Below, piece after piece: positions 35,868 through 47,921 of a stretch of DNA of 64,000 nucleotides. How positions within the stretch are numbered: the first letter of the stretch is position 1; every line of letters starts with the position of its first letter. Made by a program: the position numbers and the translations under genes. The DNA lies in assembly GCA_032719365.1 (NCBI GenBank), contig CM064872.1:74154752-74218751 (forward strand). Direction: 5' to 3'. The notes beneath the pieces are model-generated. The model did no database searches and had not been told where the DNA came from. It saw nothing but the letters and a program-made list of their open reading frames with translations. This stretch comes from Prinsepia uniflora. Taxonomy: Eukaryota; Streptophyta; Magnoliopsida; Rosales; Rosaceae.

Positions 35868-37204
35868 TGTCACGACCCATCCCAAATCCCCCCGGAATTA
35901 ACGCAAGATGTGTCATGCTCCCGTCTGATCTGAAGTGTCAGACAAGGGATAATTCCAACCTTAGCCCACACGGGGCATCCAGAGTGCGCTAGGATCGGAG
36001 GAGGAGTGTGATGTCTCGGTCTCTACTACAGCCCACATCTGCAATTAACCCGAAGGACATTAAAACCATTGAAAGCTGTGAGTGGACGAAATAAATGATT
36101 TATAAAATACATTTCACGAACAGAAAACATTTACGCCCTTCACTAAAAAGCATGCATGCATTCGAAACCCAGTTAATCAAACCATTTTTTAATAATTAAA
36201 CCATTAGGGCCTTAGCCCAAACCGTAAACCAAAGTATATGGGAACTCAGCCCAAAACCAATCATGTGGGAACTCAGCCCAAAATAGTAAATCAAACCATG
36301 TGGGAACTCAGCCCAAAATAAAATCCGTAGGGACTTCGCCCAATTCAAATCATGTGGGTCTCGGCCCAAATCCAATACAAGTGGGTCTCAGCTCAAAACC
36401 AATCCTTGGCATCCCTGATGCCTGACATCCCAGATGCCTGACATCCAAGATGTCACAATCAACACCGTCACGGTTCCAAGCTACGCGTGCTACTCAGGGT
36501 CTCAATCCCAAGTCTCCCTAGGGTCCACCCAAGTCAATGACCCGCTGATCAATGACCCTCCTTGGAGGGAGGTTTTAACCTTTGGAAATCCTACTCCTGA
36601 GTCACTATACAGACCGGTCGCTCCGTGTAATGACTCCTCGCAGGCAATGCCCCGTGACTACTCCAGGATACTACGAGACGTCTGGAGGAGACAACCGCCA
36701 CTACAGGATACTACGGGACGTCTGGAGGGCAATCATTCATGAGGATGATATATGGAAAACCATTTTACAATTCATCTCAAAACCGTTCAAAGGGCTATGC
36801 AGGGGTTTCCATAAAACCATCATAAATCCACAATTGGGTCTCGTGCCCGAAGTATAACCTTCATAAATCATTTCCACAAATCCAATTTCCAAATCCAAGG
36901 GACTCATGTCCGATATCATAAACCAATTGGGCATCAAGCTCGATATCATAACCAATTGGACCTCAAACCCGATCATGTAAACCAAATGGGCCTCCAGCTC
37001 GATATCTCATTAAATCAAATGGACTTCAAGTCCGATAGTTTCCAACTCAAATGAGTCTCATGTCCGAGTTCATCTTTTCAAATCCAAACCCAGTTCATCA
37101 AATCATCATAGAAATACCAGCACGTATAAGCACAATATAAAATCAGAAATCTCAAAATACGTGCAAATACGTAAATCCTAAATACCACAATCAAATGCAC
37201 TCAT
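35868..37204 (-). mobile_element. LARD-family LTR fragment, copy 2
   Basis: Begins at the LTR outer end (TGTCACGACCCATCCC on the plus strand) and follows the family layout to about 37204, where another family LTR starts. It contains GGCATC/GATGCC stem-loops (36408-36454) and a run of TGGG..CCGA palindromes (36834-37075). The U3 part is missing in the window, so it was truncated or displaced by the later insertion. Confidence 0.75.
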
Positions 37205-37354
37205 TGACACGACTCATCCCAATTCCTCCGGGATTAACGCGGGATGTGACATGCTCCCGTCTGACACGAAGTATCAGACAAAGGATAATTCATACCTCGG
37301 CCCATACGGGGCTCTTAGAGCGCACCAGGATCGGTGGAGGAGTGCGATGTCTCG
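37205..37354 (-). mobile_element. LARD-family LTR fragment, copy 3, left piece
   Basis: Starts TGACACGACTCATCCC at 37205, inside copy 2. About 150 bp in, at GATGTCTCG, it is interrupted by the solo LTR 37355-42977. The continuation (GTCTCTACTACAACCC) is at 42983. It is closest to copy 2 in sequence. Confidence 0.78.
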
Positions 37355-40300
37355 TGTCAGGACCCATCCTCAATCCCCCCGGGATTAACGAGAAACGGTC
37401 CTGATCCCGTCTAACACGGAGTGTCAGACCAGGGAAAATTTAAACCTTTAGCCCGAAGGCTTCCAGAGTACGTCAGGATCCGGAAGAGGTATGCGATATC
37501 TCGGTCTCTGCTATTGTCCGCACCGTATCCAACCTGAAGGGTATTGAAAACAGAAAGACTGTGAGTGAGAAAAAAATAATAAGTTTCGTAAACACATTTT
37601 ATAAAGACCTTTATACCCTTCACTAAAAAACATGCATGCATAGTAAAACCATTTATCCAATCACATATGTTTAAACAACCATATCCATACGGGCTCCTGC
37701 CCAAAACCATTTACAGAAAACCATATCATAGTAAACATATGCAGGATCTCAGTCCAAATCCATTCACAGGAATCTAGAACATAATAACCATATGTGGGAT
37801 CTCATCCCAAATCCATTTATCATCATAAAACACAATTTCGCTAAAACCAATTGAAATCATGTTTACCCAATATATTTCATATCACCAAATCTATCACGGT
37901 AATCTAGAGTTACGCGCATGCTAGTTGGGGTCTCAAACCCCTGTCTCTCTAGGGTCCACCCAGGTCAATGTCCGTAGATCAATGACCTTCCCTGGAGGTT
38001 ACGAACCATGCCCTTTCTGAGAGTAAGGAACCCAACTGGGAGGCGACTCCACTCAGTCAGTGCTCCGTGACTACTCCAAGGTTCACCCAGGCCAACGACC
38101 CTCCCCGGAGGAGACAATCATATATAAAGGATGACATACAAAAAACCTTTTGAAATCATTCTTTAAACCTTTCAAGGGTTCATGTCCGGCCCCCATAAGC
38201 CGTCATGAACCATAAAACCTTTCAAGGGTTCATGTCGGTTCCCATAAACCGTCATAAACTAGAAATCCATTTCAAGGGTTCATGTCAGTTCCCATAAACC
38301 GTCATGAACCATAAAAACCATTTGTGGGACCCGGACCCGAAATCACCATCGTAACACATAACTAGGCCCTAGGCCCGAATCCACATACAAACTGGGCCTT
38401 AGGCCCGAATCGTAAACCAACTGAGCCTCCGGCCCGATGCCTTGTTAAATTAAATGGACCTCAAGTTCGAGAGTTCGTAAATCAAATGGGTTTCGAACCC
38501 GAGTTTACCTTTTCAATTCCAAAACCATTTCATGAAATCATATCCAAAACCATAAGTACGGAAAATCAGTATAAAACTGGAAAACCTCGTTTTACGTGCA
38601 AGCATGTAAATTGCCTCGAAATGCATGAAATCATATAAATCACAATCATCCAATTCAACATCATAGAATCATATTCATAAACCATATAAAACATTTATGC
38701 ATGCATCGCAGTTTAGAAATCAAGGTCCACTCACAGACCGTCCTATGCCGCCGCCACGGTTTCCGTGCCGTAAGCCTCACCGGAAAAATCGTCGTCACTG
38801 GGACTCCCAAACCTGTCCAAATCAATCTAGAGGGTTACTAACTACCTTATTAACCTCTCATTGAAGCCCCGTAATTTTCCCGAATTTTAAACTATTTTAA
38901 ATCTCGAACCTAAACCTTCTGATGCCCCAAACATTATTGAGACGGTGTCCGATCGACACGAAACCAGTCCCAAAATATTCGTTACATCGAATAGAAGATT
39001 TCACGTGTTGAATACTTCCCCAAAATACTATTCATGCACCCTCACGCACCCCAAGAAGGTTCTGAGCTTGAAAGCCACGCACGGTGAACAGTGTCACCAT
39101 CAACTTCTCGCAGACCTGGTTCACTGGTCTAAACCGGTTCAGTCGAACCGCTGAACCAACCTGGCCGGTTCTCAATCAATACCCAGCCATTTTCGACCCT
39201 TTTAATTCCTAAGTCTATGTCCTATCATTTGCAACCGATTTATTCATTAAAAACACATAAAGAAGGTCATATGAATACCTTCCCGTTTGAGACAAAACCG
39301 GCCAACCTGTAACTCACATCTGCCATCGTTTTCGACCACCCTAGTCCTCGAGTCAGGCACCATTCGACTCCTAAGACTCCCAGAAGCAAGTTCCAATGGT
39401 TAGTATCGATCAATAAGCATAAAAACTTAACGTCCAAAAATCGACCCAAAACGTACCCTTTTTGTGATTTCCAGCCTCAGACCACCAAACTCCTCGAAAT
39501 CGATACACTTCGACTCCCCTAGATCCCTAGATTGTGTTAGGATCAATAGGGTCTTGAAACCGTCCTCTAAAACCCATTTTCCAAATTTGAAAATAAAAGG
39601 TTTTTCGGGTAAACTCACCTCCGCCATCCACCACCGTGGCTCGCCGTCGTCCTCAGTCCCTCAGCCTCTCATTCCTCACGGTCAGCCGTTCACAAAACAG
39701 ATGAAGATGAGCTGGGGTGGTGATGGTGATGGGTGTTCGGTTTTTGAAAGAAGAAGAAATGGAATGGTGTCGCGGGTTGTGGGAAAACAGAGAAGACGAT
39801 GGAGTTTGATCAAATGAGAGAGAAGAGGATTAGTCACTATTCACCCCGATCCAAAAGTCAACTATTCACCCCATTTTAACCAAAATTACCAAAATGTCTT
39901 TGAACTTCCGAACGTCATATGTAACGACTCGTCCCAAATTCCTAGATTAGATTAGTGACTAATCATGATTAGTGAGGTTAATCGGTGATTAGTAGGGCGA
40001 AATCGGACGAACGATGCAAAATGACCGTTTTACCGCTCGTCGTGGAAAAATGTTAACTTTTCATTCTGGAGGCCAAACAGACTTTGACCGATAACCGTGA
40101 CGTAGTTCGTGACGTCACGAGTTCATAGACAGGTGGTACGTTCAATTTCGACGTTCGAGGAGGAAGTTATGACGTTCGGAAGTTTAGGAGCATTTTGGTA
40201 ATTTTAGTTAAAATCAGCAAATAATTGACTTTTGGGCCTGGATGTCCGATGGCCGAGGGCCAAATACTGTTACGTAGATTGAGACGATACGAATCCATAG

Positions 40301-42977
40301 ACAGGTGGCACGTCGAATTTGGACGTTCGACGGCGAAGTTACGGTTCACGGAAGTTCAAGTGCACTATTGCACGAATTACGAAACGACCTAACTTTTGGA
40401 CTTTAGTGGGGCCCAGATATTTAATCCCTGCCCTATGGATGAGTGACAAGTGTCACCCATCCACATGCCATCTCCTTTCCTTCATGCATATTATCTTCAT
40501 CGACCATTTTCCTTCATTCTCAAAAACACAACCCGATCTCATTCAAAACCTTGAACCCAAACCAATCCAACCCATCCTCACTTGATCATGACCGTGAAGA
40601 CCAGAGAGGGCTGAGAGGACCTGCAGATGTTGGTGGTTGGCCAAGGGCACGCCACCGTGGACGGTGGAGCCTTGAACCCGAACATGTTTCACGGTTAGGC
40701 CCAATTTCCATTTGATTTCAATTTATGCATTATGGCTGGTTTTGGGTGATTAGATTGAGTTTATTAAGTTGTTAGGAAGTTTTTAAGGAGGTTTGGGTGG
40801 TGTTTTTGGACTGAGCAGCCGTGAGGGTGGCTGGGAAAACATTGAACCGTGAGGTTCAAAATCAAACCTTGGGTTTTAAGTGTTTTTAGGTGCGTTTAAG
40901 GATTGGAATGGATAGAAAACTTGAAAATAGGAAGAAAGGAATCAAAAAGGAAGAAGTAGGATGAAAAATGGGGAGTCTAGAGTCGTGAACCGGTCACGCC
41001 GGTCCAACTGGACCGGCCAAACCAAGTGAACCGGCCGTCTGAACCGGCTGAAGCATGAAGATGATGAATAGTATTCTGAGCCTTCTAGGAGCGCGTGAGG
41101 GCGCTTGAACAGTAATTTGGGAAAGTGTTCAACATATGAAATCATCTATTCGATGTAACGAACATTTTGGGACTGGTTTCGTGTCAATCGGATATCGTTT
41201 TGATAGGTTTTGGGGTGTCTGAAGGTTTAGGGTCGGTTTTAAAAATAGTTAAAAATTTGGGAAAATTACGGGGCTTTGGTAGGAGGTTAATAAGGTAGTT
41301 AGTAACCTTTTATTACGATTTGGACAGGTTTGGGAGTCCCGGTGACAGTGATCGGCTCGGGAGAGCCTATGGCACGCAAACCGAGACGACAACATAGGAC
41401 GGTCTGTGAGTGGACCTTGATTTCTAAACTGTGATGCATGCATAAATGTTTTATATGGATTATGAATGTGATTCTATGATATTGAATTTGATGGTTGTGA
41501 ATTATATGGTTTCACGTATTTCGAGGTGATTTACGTGCTTGCACGTAAATCGAGGTTTACGGGTTTACTCTGATTTCCATTCTTATGGTTTTGGAAATGT
41601 TTTAATGAAATGATTTTGGATTTGAAAAGGTAAACTTGATTTATGAACTCTCGGACTTGAGGTCCAGTTAATTTAACGAGGCATTGGGCCGGAGGCCCAG
41701 TTGGTTTACAATTCGGACCAGAGGTCCAGTTTGTATGTGGTTCGGGCCTAGGACCCAGTTATGTGTTATGATGGTGATTTCAGGTCAGGGACCCTAGAAA
41801 TGGTTTTTATGGTTCATGACGGTTTATGGGAACCGGCATGAACCCTTGAAATGGATTTACGGGTCATGACGGTGTATGGGAACCGGCATAAACCCTTGGA
41901 AAGGTTTTATGGTTCATGACGGCTTATGGGGGCCGGACATGAATCCTTGAAAGGTTTCAAGAATGATTTCAAAAGGTTTTTCATATTCCATCCTTTATAT
42001 ATGATTGTCTCCTCCGGGGAGGGTCGTTGGCCTGGGTGGACCCCGGAGTAGTCACGGAGCATTGACTGAGTGGAGTCGCCCCCCAGTTGGGTTCCTTACT
42101 CTCAGGATGGGCATGGTTTGTTACCTTCAAGGACGGTCATTGATCTACGGACTTTGACCTGGGTGGACCCTGGAGAGACTTGGGTTTGAGACCTCGGTTA
42201 GCACGCGCGTAGCTCTATTTTACCGTGACAGGTTCTGGATATGAAATATAATGGATAAACATGATTTCAAGTGGTTTGGGAAATTGTGTTTTATGATAAA
42301 TGGATTTGGGCTGAGATCCCACATATGTTTACTATGTTCTGGTTTTTTGTAAATGGTTTTGGGCAGGAGCCCGCGTGACTTGTATTTACGGAATTTAGGG
42401 CTGTGACCCTACATATGGTTGTTAAACATGTATGATTGGATAAATGGTTTTACTATGCATGCATGCTTTTTAGTGAAGGGTATAAAGGTCTTTTATGAAA
42501 TATGTTTTTATAAACTCTTTGTTTTGTCCACTCACAGTCTTTCTGTTTTTAATACCCTTCAGGTTGGATACGATGTGGACTGTAGCAGCGACCGAGATAT
42601 CACATACCTCATCCGGATCCTGGTGTACTCTGATAGCCCGGGAGGGCAAAGGTTGGAAATATCCATTGTCTAACACTTCGTGTCAGACGGGAGCAGGGTC
42701 ACGGATTGGGATGGGTCCTGTCATCATAACTTTTTTCTCAAACGTCAAAATTGAACATGCCACCTGTCTATGAACTCGTGACGTTTCGAACTACGTCACG
42801 GTCATCTGTCAAAGTCCATTTGACCATCCAAATGAAAAGTCAACGTTTTACCCACGCCTAGGGGCAAAACGGTTATTTTGCATCATTCGTCCGATTTCGC
42901 CCAACTAATCATCGATTAACCTCACTAATCCTGATTAGTCACTAATCTAATTCCGAAATTCAGGACGGGTCGTTACA
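37355..42977 (-). mobile_element. LARD-family solo LTR, copy 4, interrupted by copy 5
   Basis: Outer ends TGTCAGGACC at 37355 and CGGGTCGTTACA ending at 42977 are flanked by a perfect 5-bp target duplication TCTCG (37350-37354 and 42978-42982). Without the nested LTR it is about 2.8 kb. No internal region or second LTR is present, so it is a solo LTR left by recombination. It carries the hairpin array (about 38170-38310), including a unit with CCGGC/GCCG inner arms, and GGGCCT/AGGCCC palindromes (about 38360-38510). Confidence 0.85.
39920..42723 (+). mobile_element. LARD-family solo LTR, copy 5, opposite orientation
   Basis: Starts TGTAACGACTCG and ends GGGTCCTGTCA at 42723, with perfect target duplication TCATA (39915-39919 and 42724-42728). 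It is the only copy of the family here in the plus orientation, and it sits inside copy 4 near that LTR's U3 end. The two make a long inverted repeat (37355-39919 against about 40175-42723). Confidence 0.87.
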
Positions 42978-42982
42978 TCTCG

Positions 42983-43628
42983 GTCTCTACTACAACCCGC
43001 ATTTGTGATCGACCTGAAGGGCATTAAAACCATTTAAAAGTTGAGTGGACGAAAATAAATAATTCAATAAAACACATTTCATACAAAGACATTTATGCCC
43101 TTCACTAAAAAGTATGCATGCATCGAAAACTATTAATCAAATCATTTACTTAAATAAACCATTAGATCCTTAGCCCAAAAACCGTAAAACCAAACATGTG
43201 TGGGAACTCAGCCTAAAACCATAAAATACCAAAATCCGTAAATTCAGAACCAAGTGGGTCACTACCCAAATCCATAAACACAAATTCATAACCACCAAAA
43301 TATCATTTCATGAATCCAATAATCCATATTTACCACATAACCATACTCGGCATCCCAGATGCCTAGCGTCCCAGACGCCTAACGTCTCAAATGTCATATC
43401 TCACTGTAAAAGTAACGTGTGCTACCCGGGGTCTCTCCGGATCCATATCTCCGACATCATAGATGTCTGACTTCCCAAACGTCTAATCATAGTAATCCTG
43501 CTCCTGAGTCACTATACGGTATGGTCGCTCCGTATAATGACCCCTTGAAGGCAATGCACCGTGACTTCCCCAGTGTCCCAGACACCTGAAGGAGACCATC
43601 CGCAGATCCTTGTATCAAGATAGTATAT
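42983..43628 (-). mobile_element. LARD-family LTR fragment, copy 3, right piece
   Basis: Continues copy 3 after the insertion of copy 4. Contains stem-loops GGCATC/GATGCC (43349-43363), GCGTC/GACGC (43366-43378) and GACATC/GATGTC (43453-43467). It stops at about 43628 where an unrelated repeat begins. Confidence 0.72.
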
Positions 43629-43759
43629 GTGTCAGGACTCGACCCTCCTCTGTCAGGTCTCGATTCATCTAGCACGATATTGTCCGCTTTGGGCCTCCTT
43701 GCCTTTGCCTTCATGGTTTTGTTTCCGGGAGCTCACGGTGCAACTTCCCAAGGGGTCAC
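43629..43759. repeat. Fragment of another dispersed repeat, truncated by the TR-GAG element
   Basis: Starts TGTCAGGACTCGACC and includes CACGATATTGTCCGCTTTGG and GAGCTCACGGTGCAACTTCC, ending CAAGGGGTCAC. I recognise this wording as a common plant dispersed repeat whose continuation is usually a 5S-rRNA-like segment; that is from memory. The TR-GAG LTR begins directly after GTCAC. Confidence 0.5.
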
Positions 43760-44685
43760 TGATAGGTCGTTAAATCAACATTATTTTATACCCTTATACT
43801 TAACTTTTATTATTTAAATAATAAGTAATTATATAAATTAATTTATTTTGTGATTTTTCTATTTAAATAAATAAAACTTGTAATTTGGAGTATTTTGGCG
43901 AAAGAATCGTCCCGATCTGAATTATAACGAAGAAATTATGTACGAAATTCGATTTAATTGTATAAATTAATATTTATTAAATTTATTTAGCCCATATTCA
44001 TACTTAAGTCCAACCCATTTTGTTTCTTGCAGCCCAAAAATCATTTCTGATACAAGAGCCCAGTCCGAGAGCCCAAATTGTCCAGCCCAGCAGCAAGGCT
44101 GCGACCCTTCCATTCCAGCCCATGCGCGAAGCAGGCCCGCATTATTTCTTTCTCCCAGCCCAGCACTCGACCCGTGACCACTGCACCAAAGCCCGCCAAT
44201 CTGCTCGGCCCGCATCTCATGCACACCAGTTCGGCCCACGTCTCCAGTCCACTACGTCCGGCCCGCTACGCTGCACTGCTCCAAATCCAATCCGCTCCAT
44301 CACGCCAGGCCCGAATCCACACCTGCACTGCACGCCACCTGCTCCACCTAACCGCGCAGCCCATCACGCAAAGCATGCAGCCCACTTGCGTGCGATCAGG
44401 CCACTGCACAGCCCACGCGTGCTCTGAGCCCAGCTGCAGCAACTACTCCAGCCTACTGCAGCCTTCATCTGAGCAGCCCGTACGCCCAACTGTGCAGCCC
44501 AGCTGCACCAAATAGTACTCCAGCCCGTCCAACTACTCCCAATTTATGCTATTTCTTTTATTTTCAGCCACAAATTAATTCCAAACCTCATCTAATTTCA
44601 TCATTATTCATCATGTCACTTTTAATTATTTCTTTATTGTAATTTTTTTTACTTTATTTTATTTGTTTTTAGTAGCTTTTTCCTC

Positions 44686-44699
44686 CTATAAATAGGAGT
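44686..44699 (+). promoter_or_regulatory. Putative TATA box of the TR-GAG LTR
   Basis: CTATAAATAGGAG fits the plant TATA consensus TATAAATA. It lies in the middle of the LTR, downstream of the site II-like array and upstream of the AT-rich R/U5-like part, where a U3/R border is expected. The equivalent position of the 3' LTR is outside the window. Confidence 0.6.
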
Positions 44700-45108
44700 G
44701 CATTTCACTTGTTTTAGGGGACTTTATTTTGAGAAAGAGCTCCAAAACACAAAATTGTATCATTCCTTTAGAAATATCAAGACTAGTATTTCCGTTGCAA
44801 TTCTTGAGTTTAAGTTCGCATTCTCGTGTTTATTCATCCATCTTCATAAGGTTTCTTCTGCTGTCAGAAAATCTTATGAATAACATGTCATTTTTATTCC
44901 ATCCATTTTCGGAATCACAAGCTTTCTTGGATTCCGAAGGTGTAACTTGTTCTTTCCTTTGCTTAAACTCTCATTGTTGTTTCGGTTTTATTTTCTTTAG
45001 TTCAATATTTTTGTGGGTTTTTTCTTTCTAACTTTTGTAGACAAGGATATTATTATAATATGTTCTACTTTTCAAACTTCATTTACTTCATACATTTGAG
45101 TGTTTAAG

Positions 45109-45251
45109 CTTCAATTTTATACTAAGTGTTTATGACCGCGTTTCGGTGCACTTAGTAAAAAAATTGAAGAGATTTAAATGTTTAATACACATTCAAATCA
45201 TAAACATTGGGTTAATCAATTTATAAGCGTTTATGACCGCGTTTCGGTGCA
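45109..45251 (+). repeat. Two hairpins sharing one loop sequence
   Basis: A 23-base segment (GTTTATGACCGCGTTTCG, then GTGCA) occurs twice, at 45128-45150 and 45229-45251. Copy 1 is held by arms 45109-45128 and 45149-45169, complementary over about 20 bp with one bulge. Copy 2 is held by short, different arms (TTATAAGC / GCATTTATAA). The loop is conserved and the arms are not. Confidence 0.75.
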
Positions 45252-45451
45252 TTTATAATGTTTAAAAAAATGTATGCATGAGTGAGATGATGAAAGTAGA
45301 ATTTTGTGATATATTCAAACTTTGCAAATGTTAGAGTGTTGGTAGAATTTGTGTAAAGAAAGTCCACTTGTATATATGTTAAAATAGGAATAAAGTTAGT
45401 TCTTTCATGTCTTTACTTATTTAGCATGATAAAAATCCCTAAAAGCCCCCA

Positions 45452-45650
45452 TCTTTATTCTTTTATTCTTTTAATTCATTTATTCTTTATTCCATTAATT
45501 TATTGATTCTCTTATTTATTAATTCGTTTATTCCTTTATTCCTTAATTCTTTAATTCTTTATTACTGGATTATTCAATTAATTAATTATGTGATTATTTA
45601 ATTCTTTAATTCTTCAATTCATTATTCTTTGATTATTCATTATTCCTTTT
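45452..45650 (+). repeat. Imperfect TTTATTC/TTAATTC tandem tract
   Basis: About 200 bp of irregular 6-8 base units (CTTTATTC, TTTAATTC, TTTATTCC), pyrimidine-rich on this strand, near the 3' end of the LTR. Confidence 0.7.
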
Positions 45651-45798
45651 AACTAACATATTATTAATATTCCCTAATTTCCCCGGTTAAGAACGATCCT
45701 TATTTACCAATACTATAACTACACAAAAAGGGTTTAAATTTGCATAATACTCAAATTACGTGTTTAATTTAATGCGTAGTTTGGGCGTTATCAATTTT

Positions 45799-45815
45799 TG
45801 ACGCCGTTGCCGGAG
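45799..45815 (+). other. Primer binding site, tRNA-Asp type
   Basis: TGACGCCGTTGCCGGAG lies five bases after the LTR end. The plant tRNA-Asp(GTC) complement is TGGCGCCGTTGCCGGGG, so two G-to-A differences are present. Athila-type Ty3 elements use this primer. Confidence 0.75.
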
Positions 45816-47488
45816 AAATTTAAAATCATTCTTAATGTGTTAGTATGTATACAATTGTTTATATTTGAAATGTTCATATTTGTGAATTAAGTATACATAT
45901 TCTTAAATTTTATTTATTTATTTAATTATGTTGTCGTAATACTTGTTCATATTTTATTTGTTTACTTTCATAGTATTACATGTATATTACTTGTTTATAA
46001 TTACTTTATTTTATGATTATTTATTTGTTTATTTTTATTTTTATTAAACTAAAAAAAAAGTAAATAAATAAACAATTTAATTTGTGCATACTTAATTTTA
46101 GAATGTGTTTTAATTATTCATTTTACTTTTATTATATTTATTAAATGTTCCTACTTGTTTATAATTACCCTTACTAAATTTTCATACCTTTTATTTTTGT
46201 GTTAGCATAAATAAGTTGTAATTATGTTACTTGTTATTTGTCATACTTGTTCATAATTGTATACTTGTTCATAATTTGGTTATACTGTTACACACTTGAG
46301 TTATTTTTGTTCGTATTTGAGTATCCATTTTTGTTCACAACTTTTATGTCTTATGCTGGCCTTATTATATTAGTTCACAATGTTCATAATATGTTTTTTC
46401 ATAAATTGTATTTAATGCCTTTATTGTGTTATTTCATGAATTGTATTTTATACTTGTTCATTTTATTAATTTTTAGGAGCTATATATATTTATATATGTG
46501 ACTTTCCTAAATGTAAATATTGTTTCCTATTAAATGTTTTAGAGTTGCATGAATCTCAAGACCCATTTTTCTTCAAAATTCTACTTTCGGGAACAGGTAG
46601 CGCCCCTTGTGTTTATTTTCTCCTTAACCCTTCGTGATGTGTGGATTTCATCACCACACACCATAGACTCGAATCTATGGGCATGAGGTTGGGGCGGAGT
46701 TTGTAAACACTCGGGTTTGGTAATTCACCAAATCTTCCATCGGTTGGTTATGGTGTCTAGAAGGGTTATGACTGGTGACAAGTTTTGGATTAAGAAAGAG
46801 AAAACCAATGGAGTATATGCCAATGCAAGCCTCAGGGCATTCTCGAAATTATCCTTGCTTCTCGCGTTACATCTATCTCAACTGGCCATGATTAACGTTG
46901 AATGGTGGAAGGGTGGTTATCAGTACGCGCAGGCCGTACGCCCAGGAAAGTATTATGAGAAACGGAAGGGGAAAGTTATTCATGACACTTTAAGGCTCTA
47001 CTTATTGCATAAATAGTTGCATACCCTCCTTGAGATTTCATTATGCTCGGAATTCATCACTGGGCCCCCTAGACTAAGTGAATCTAGGGAAGTGAGATCG
47101 AAGGTGAAGGCCATTCTTTCATGAATTGTCACGTAACTCTTATGTCTTGTGCAGGTTCTAATAAATGCATTCACACCATGTTTCATGTAGATACTTTTGT
47201 GTTGCATTAGTTTAGATGCATTTGGAACTTGTGCATTTTCTTGCTATTACTGTGACTTTTTGTTAATTATAGCTTCTATTTATGTCACACTGTATGAAAT
47301 CTATACTCTCATACCCTTACTATCTCTTTTTGTGTATATGTTAATTCCAGCTTAAATTAATACTTGTTCATAACTCACATTTTCTTGCTAATTGTGACTT
47401 TCTTAACTTGTATTCCAAACATTAATCCTAACTCTTGTCGCAACTATTTTATTTAAATTAAATTTCACTAGCTAAGTACTTGTGTATA
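45816..47488 (+). other. TR-GAG leader between primer site and gag
   Basis: AT-rich to about 46550, with repeated TACTTGTTCATAAT-like words, then a less AT-rich part. A 99-codon open frame at 46717-47016 starts shortly after the motif GGCATGAGGTTGGGGCGGAG. I recognise no family for it, and it could be an upstream ORF or chance. The leader is broken at 47488 by the LARD element. Gag resumes beyond it at 56987. Confidence 0.55.
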
Positions 47489-47921
47489 TGACACGACCCA
47501 TCCCAATCCCCCCGGGATTACCATGGAATATGTCATGCTCCCGTCTGACAAGAGGTGTCAGACAAGGGATAACCGATTGCCATTGCCCAAACGGGCTTCC
47601 AGAGTGCGTAAGGATCGATGGAGGAGGTGTGCGATGCTCAAGTCTCTGCTGCAGTCGTATTCGGAATCAACCTGAAGGGCATTAAAAACAAAAGCTGTGA
47701 GTGGACGAAAATAAACAAGTCTGTTTAAAACATTTATAAGACATTTATGCCCCCCAGTAAAAGCATATGCATGCACCATAAACCACTTTTCACATATTTA
47801 TTCCGAAATAACCATTAGGGCCTTAGCCCGGAAACCAAAGCATAGTTTCAAATTCCAAAAGTCAATCCAAGAGTTATTTCATCAATCCAGTAATATTCAT
47901 TTATTTATTTTTCCATCTCCA

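Larger units (their letters stand above)
43760..45793 (+). repeat. 5' LTR of TR-GAG element
   Basis: 2034 bp. About 44030-44490 is C-rich with about eleven AGCCCA/GGCCCA words (TGGGCY site II motifs on the other strand). Near 44690 there is a CTATAAATAGGAG stretch, a plausible TATA box with transcription starting shortly downstream. The 3' half is AT-rich and holds two hairpins (45109-45251) and a TTTATTC-type run (45452-45650). Confidence 0.85.

Noticed and set aside
44020..44427. 135-codon Pro/His-rich frame repeated at 63445-63852
   Set aside because: It is the C-rich block of the TR-GAG LTR, open in more than one frame. The repeat is the two LTRs.
46238..46501. Hydrophobic 87-codon frame in the TR-GAG leader
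   Set aside because: The T-rich leader gives Phe/Leu/Tyr codons by composition, and no family is recognisable.
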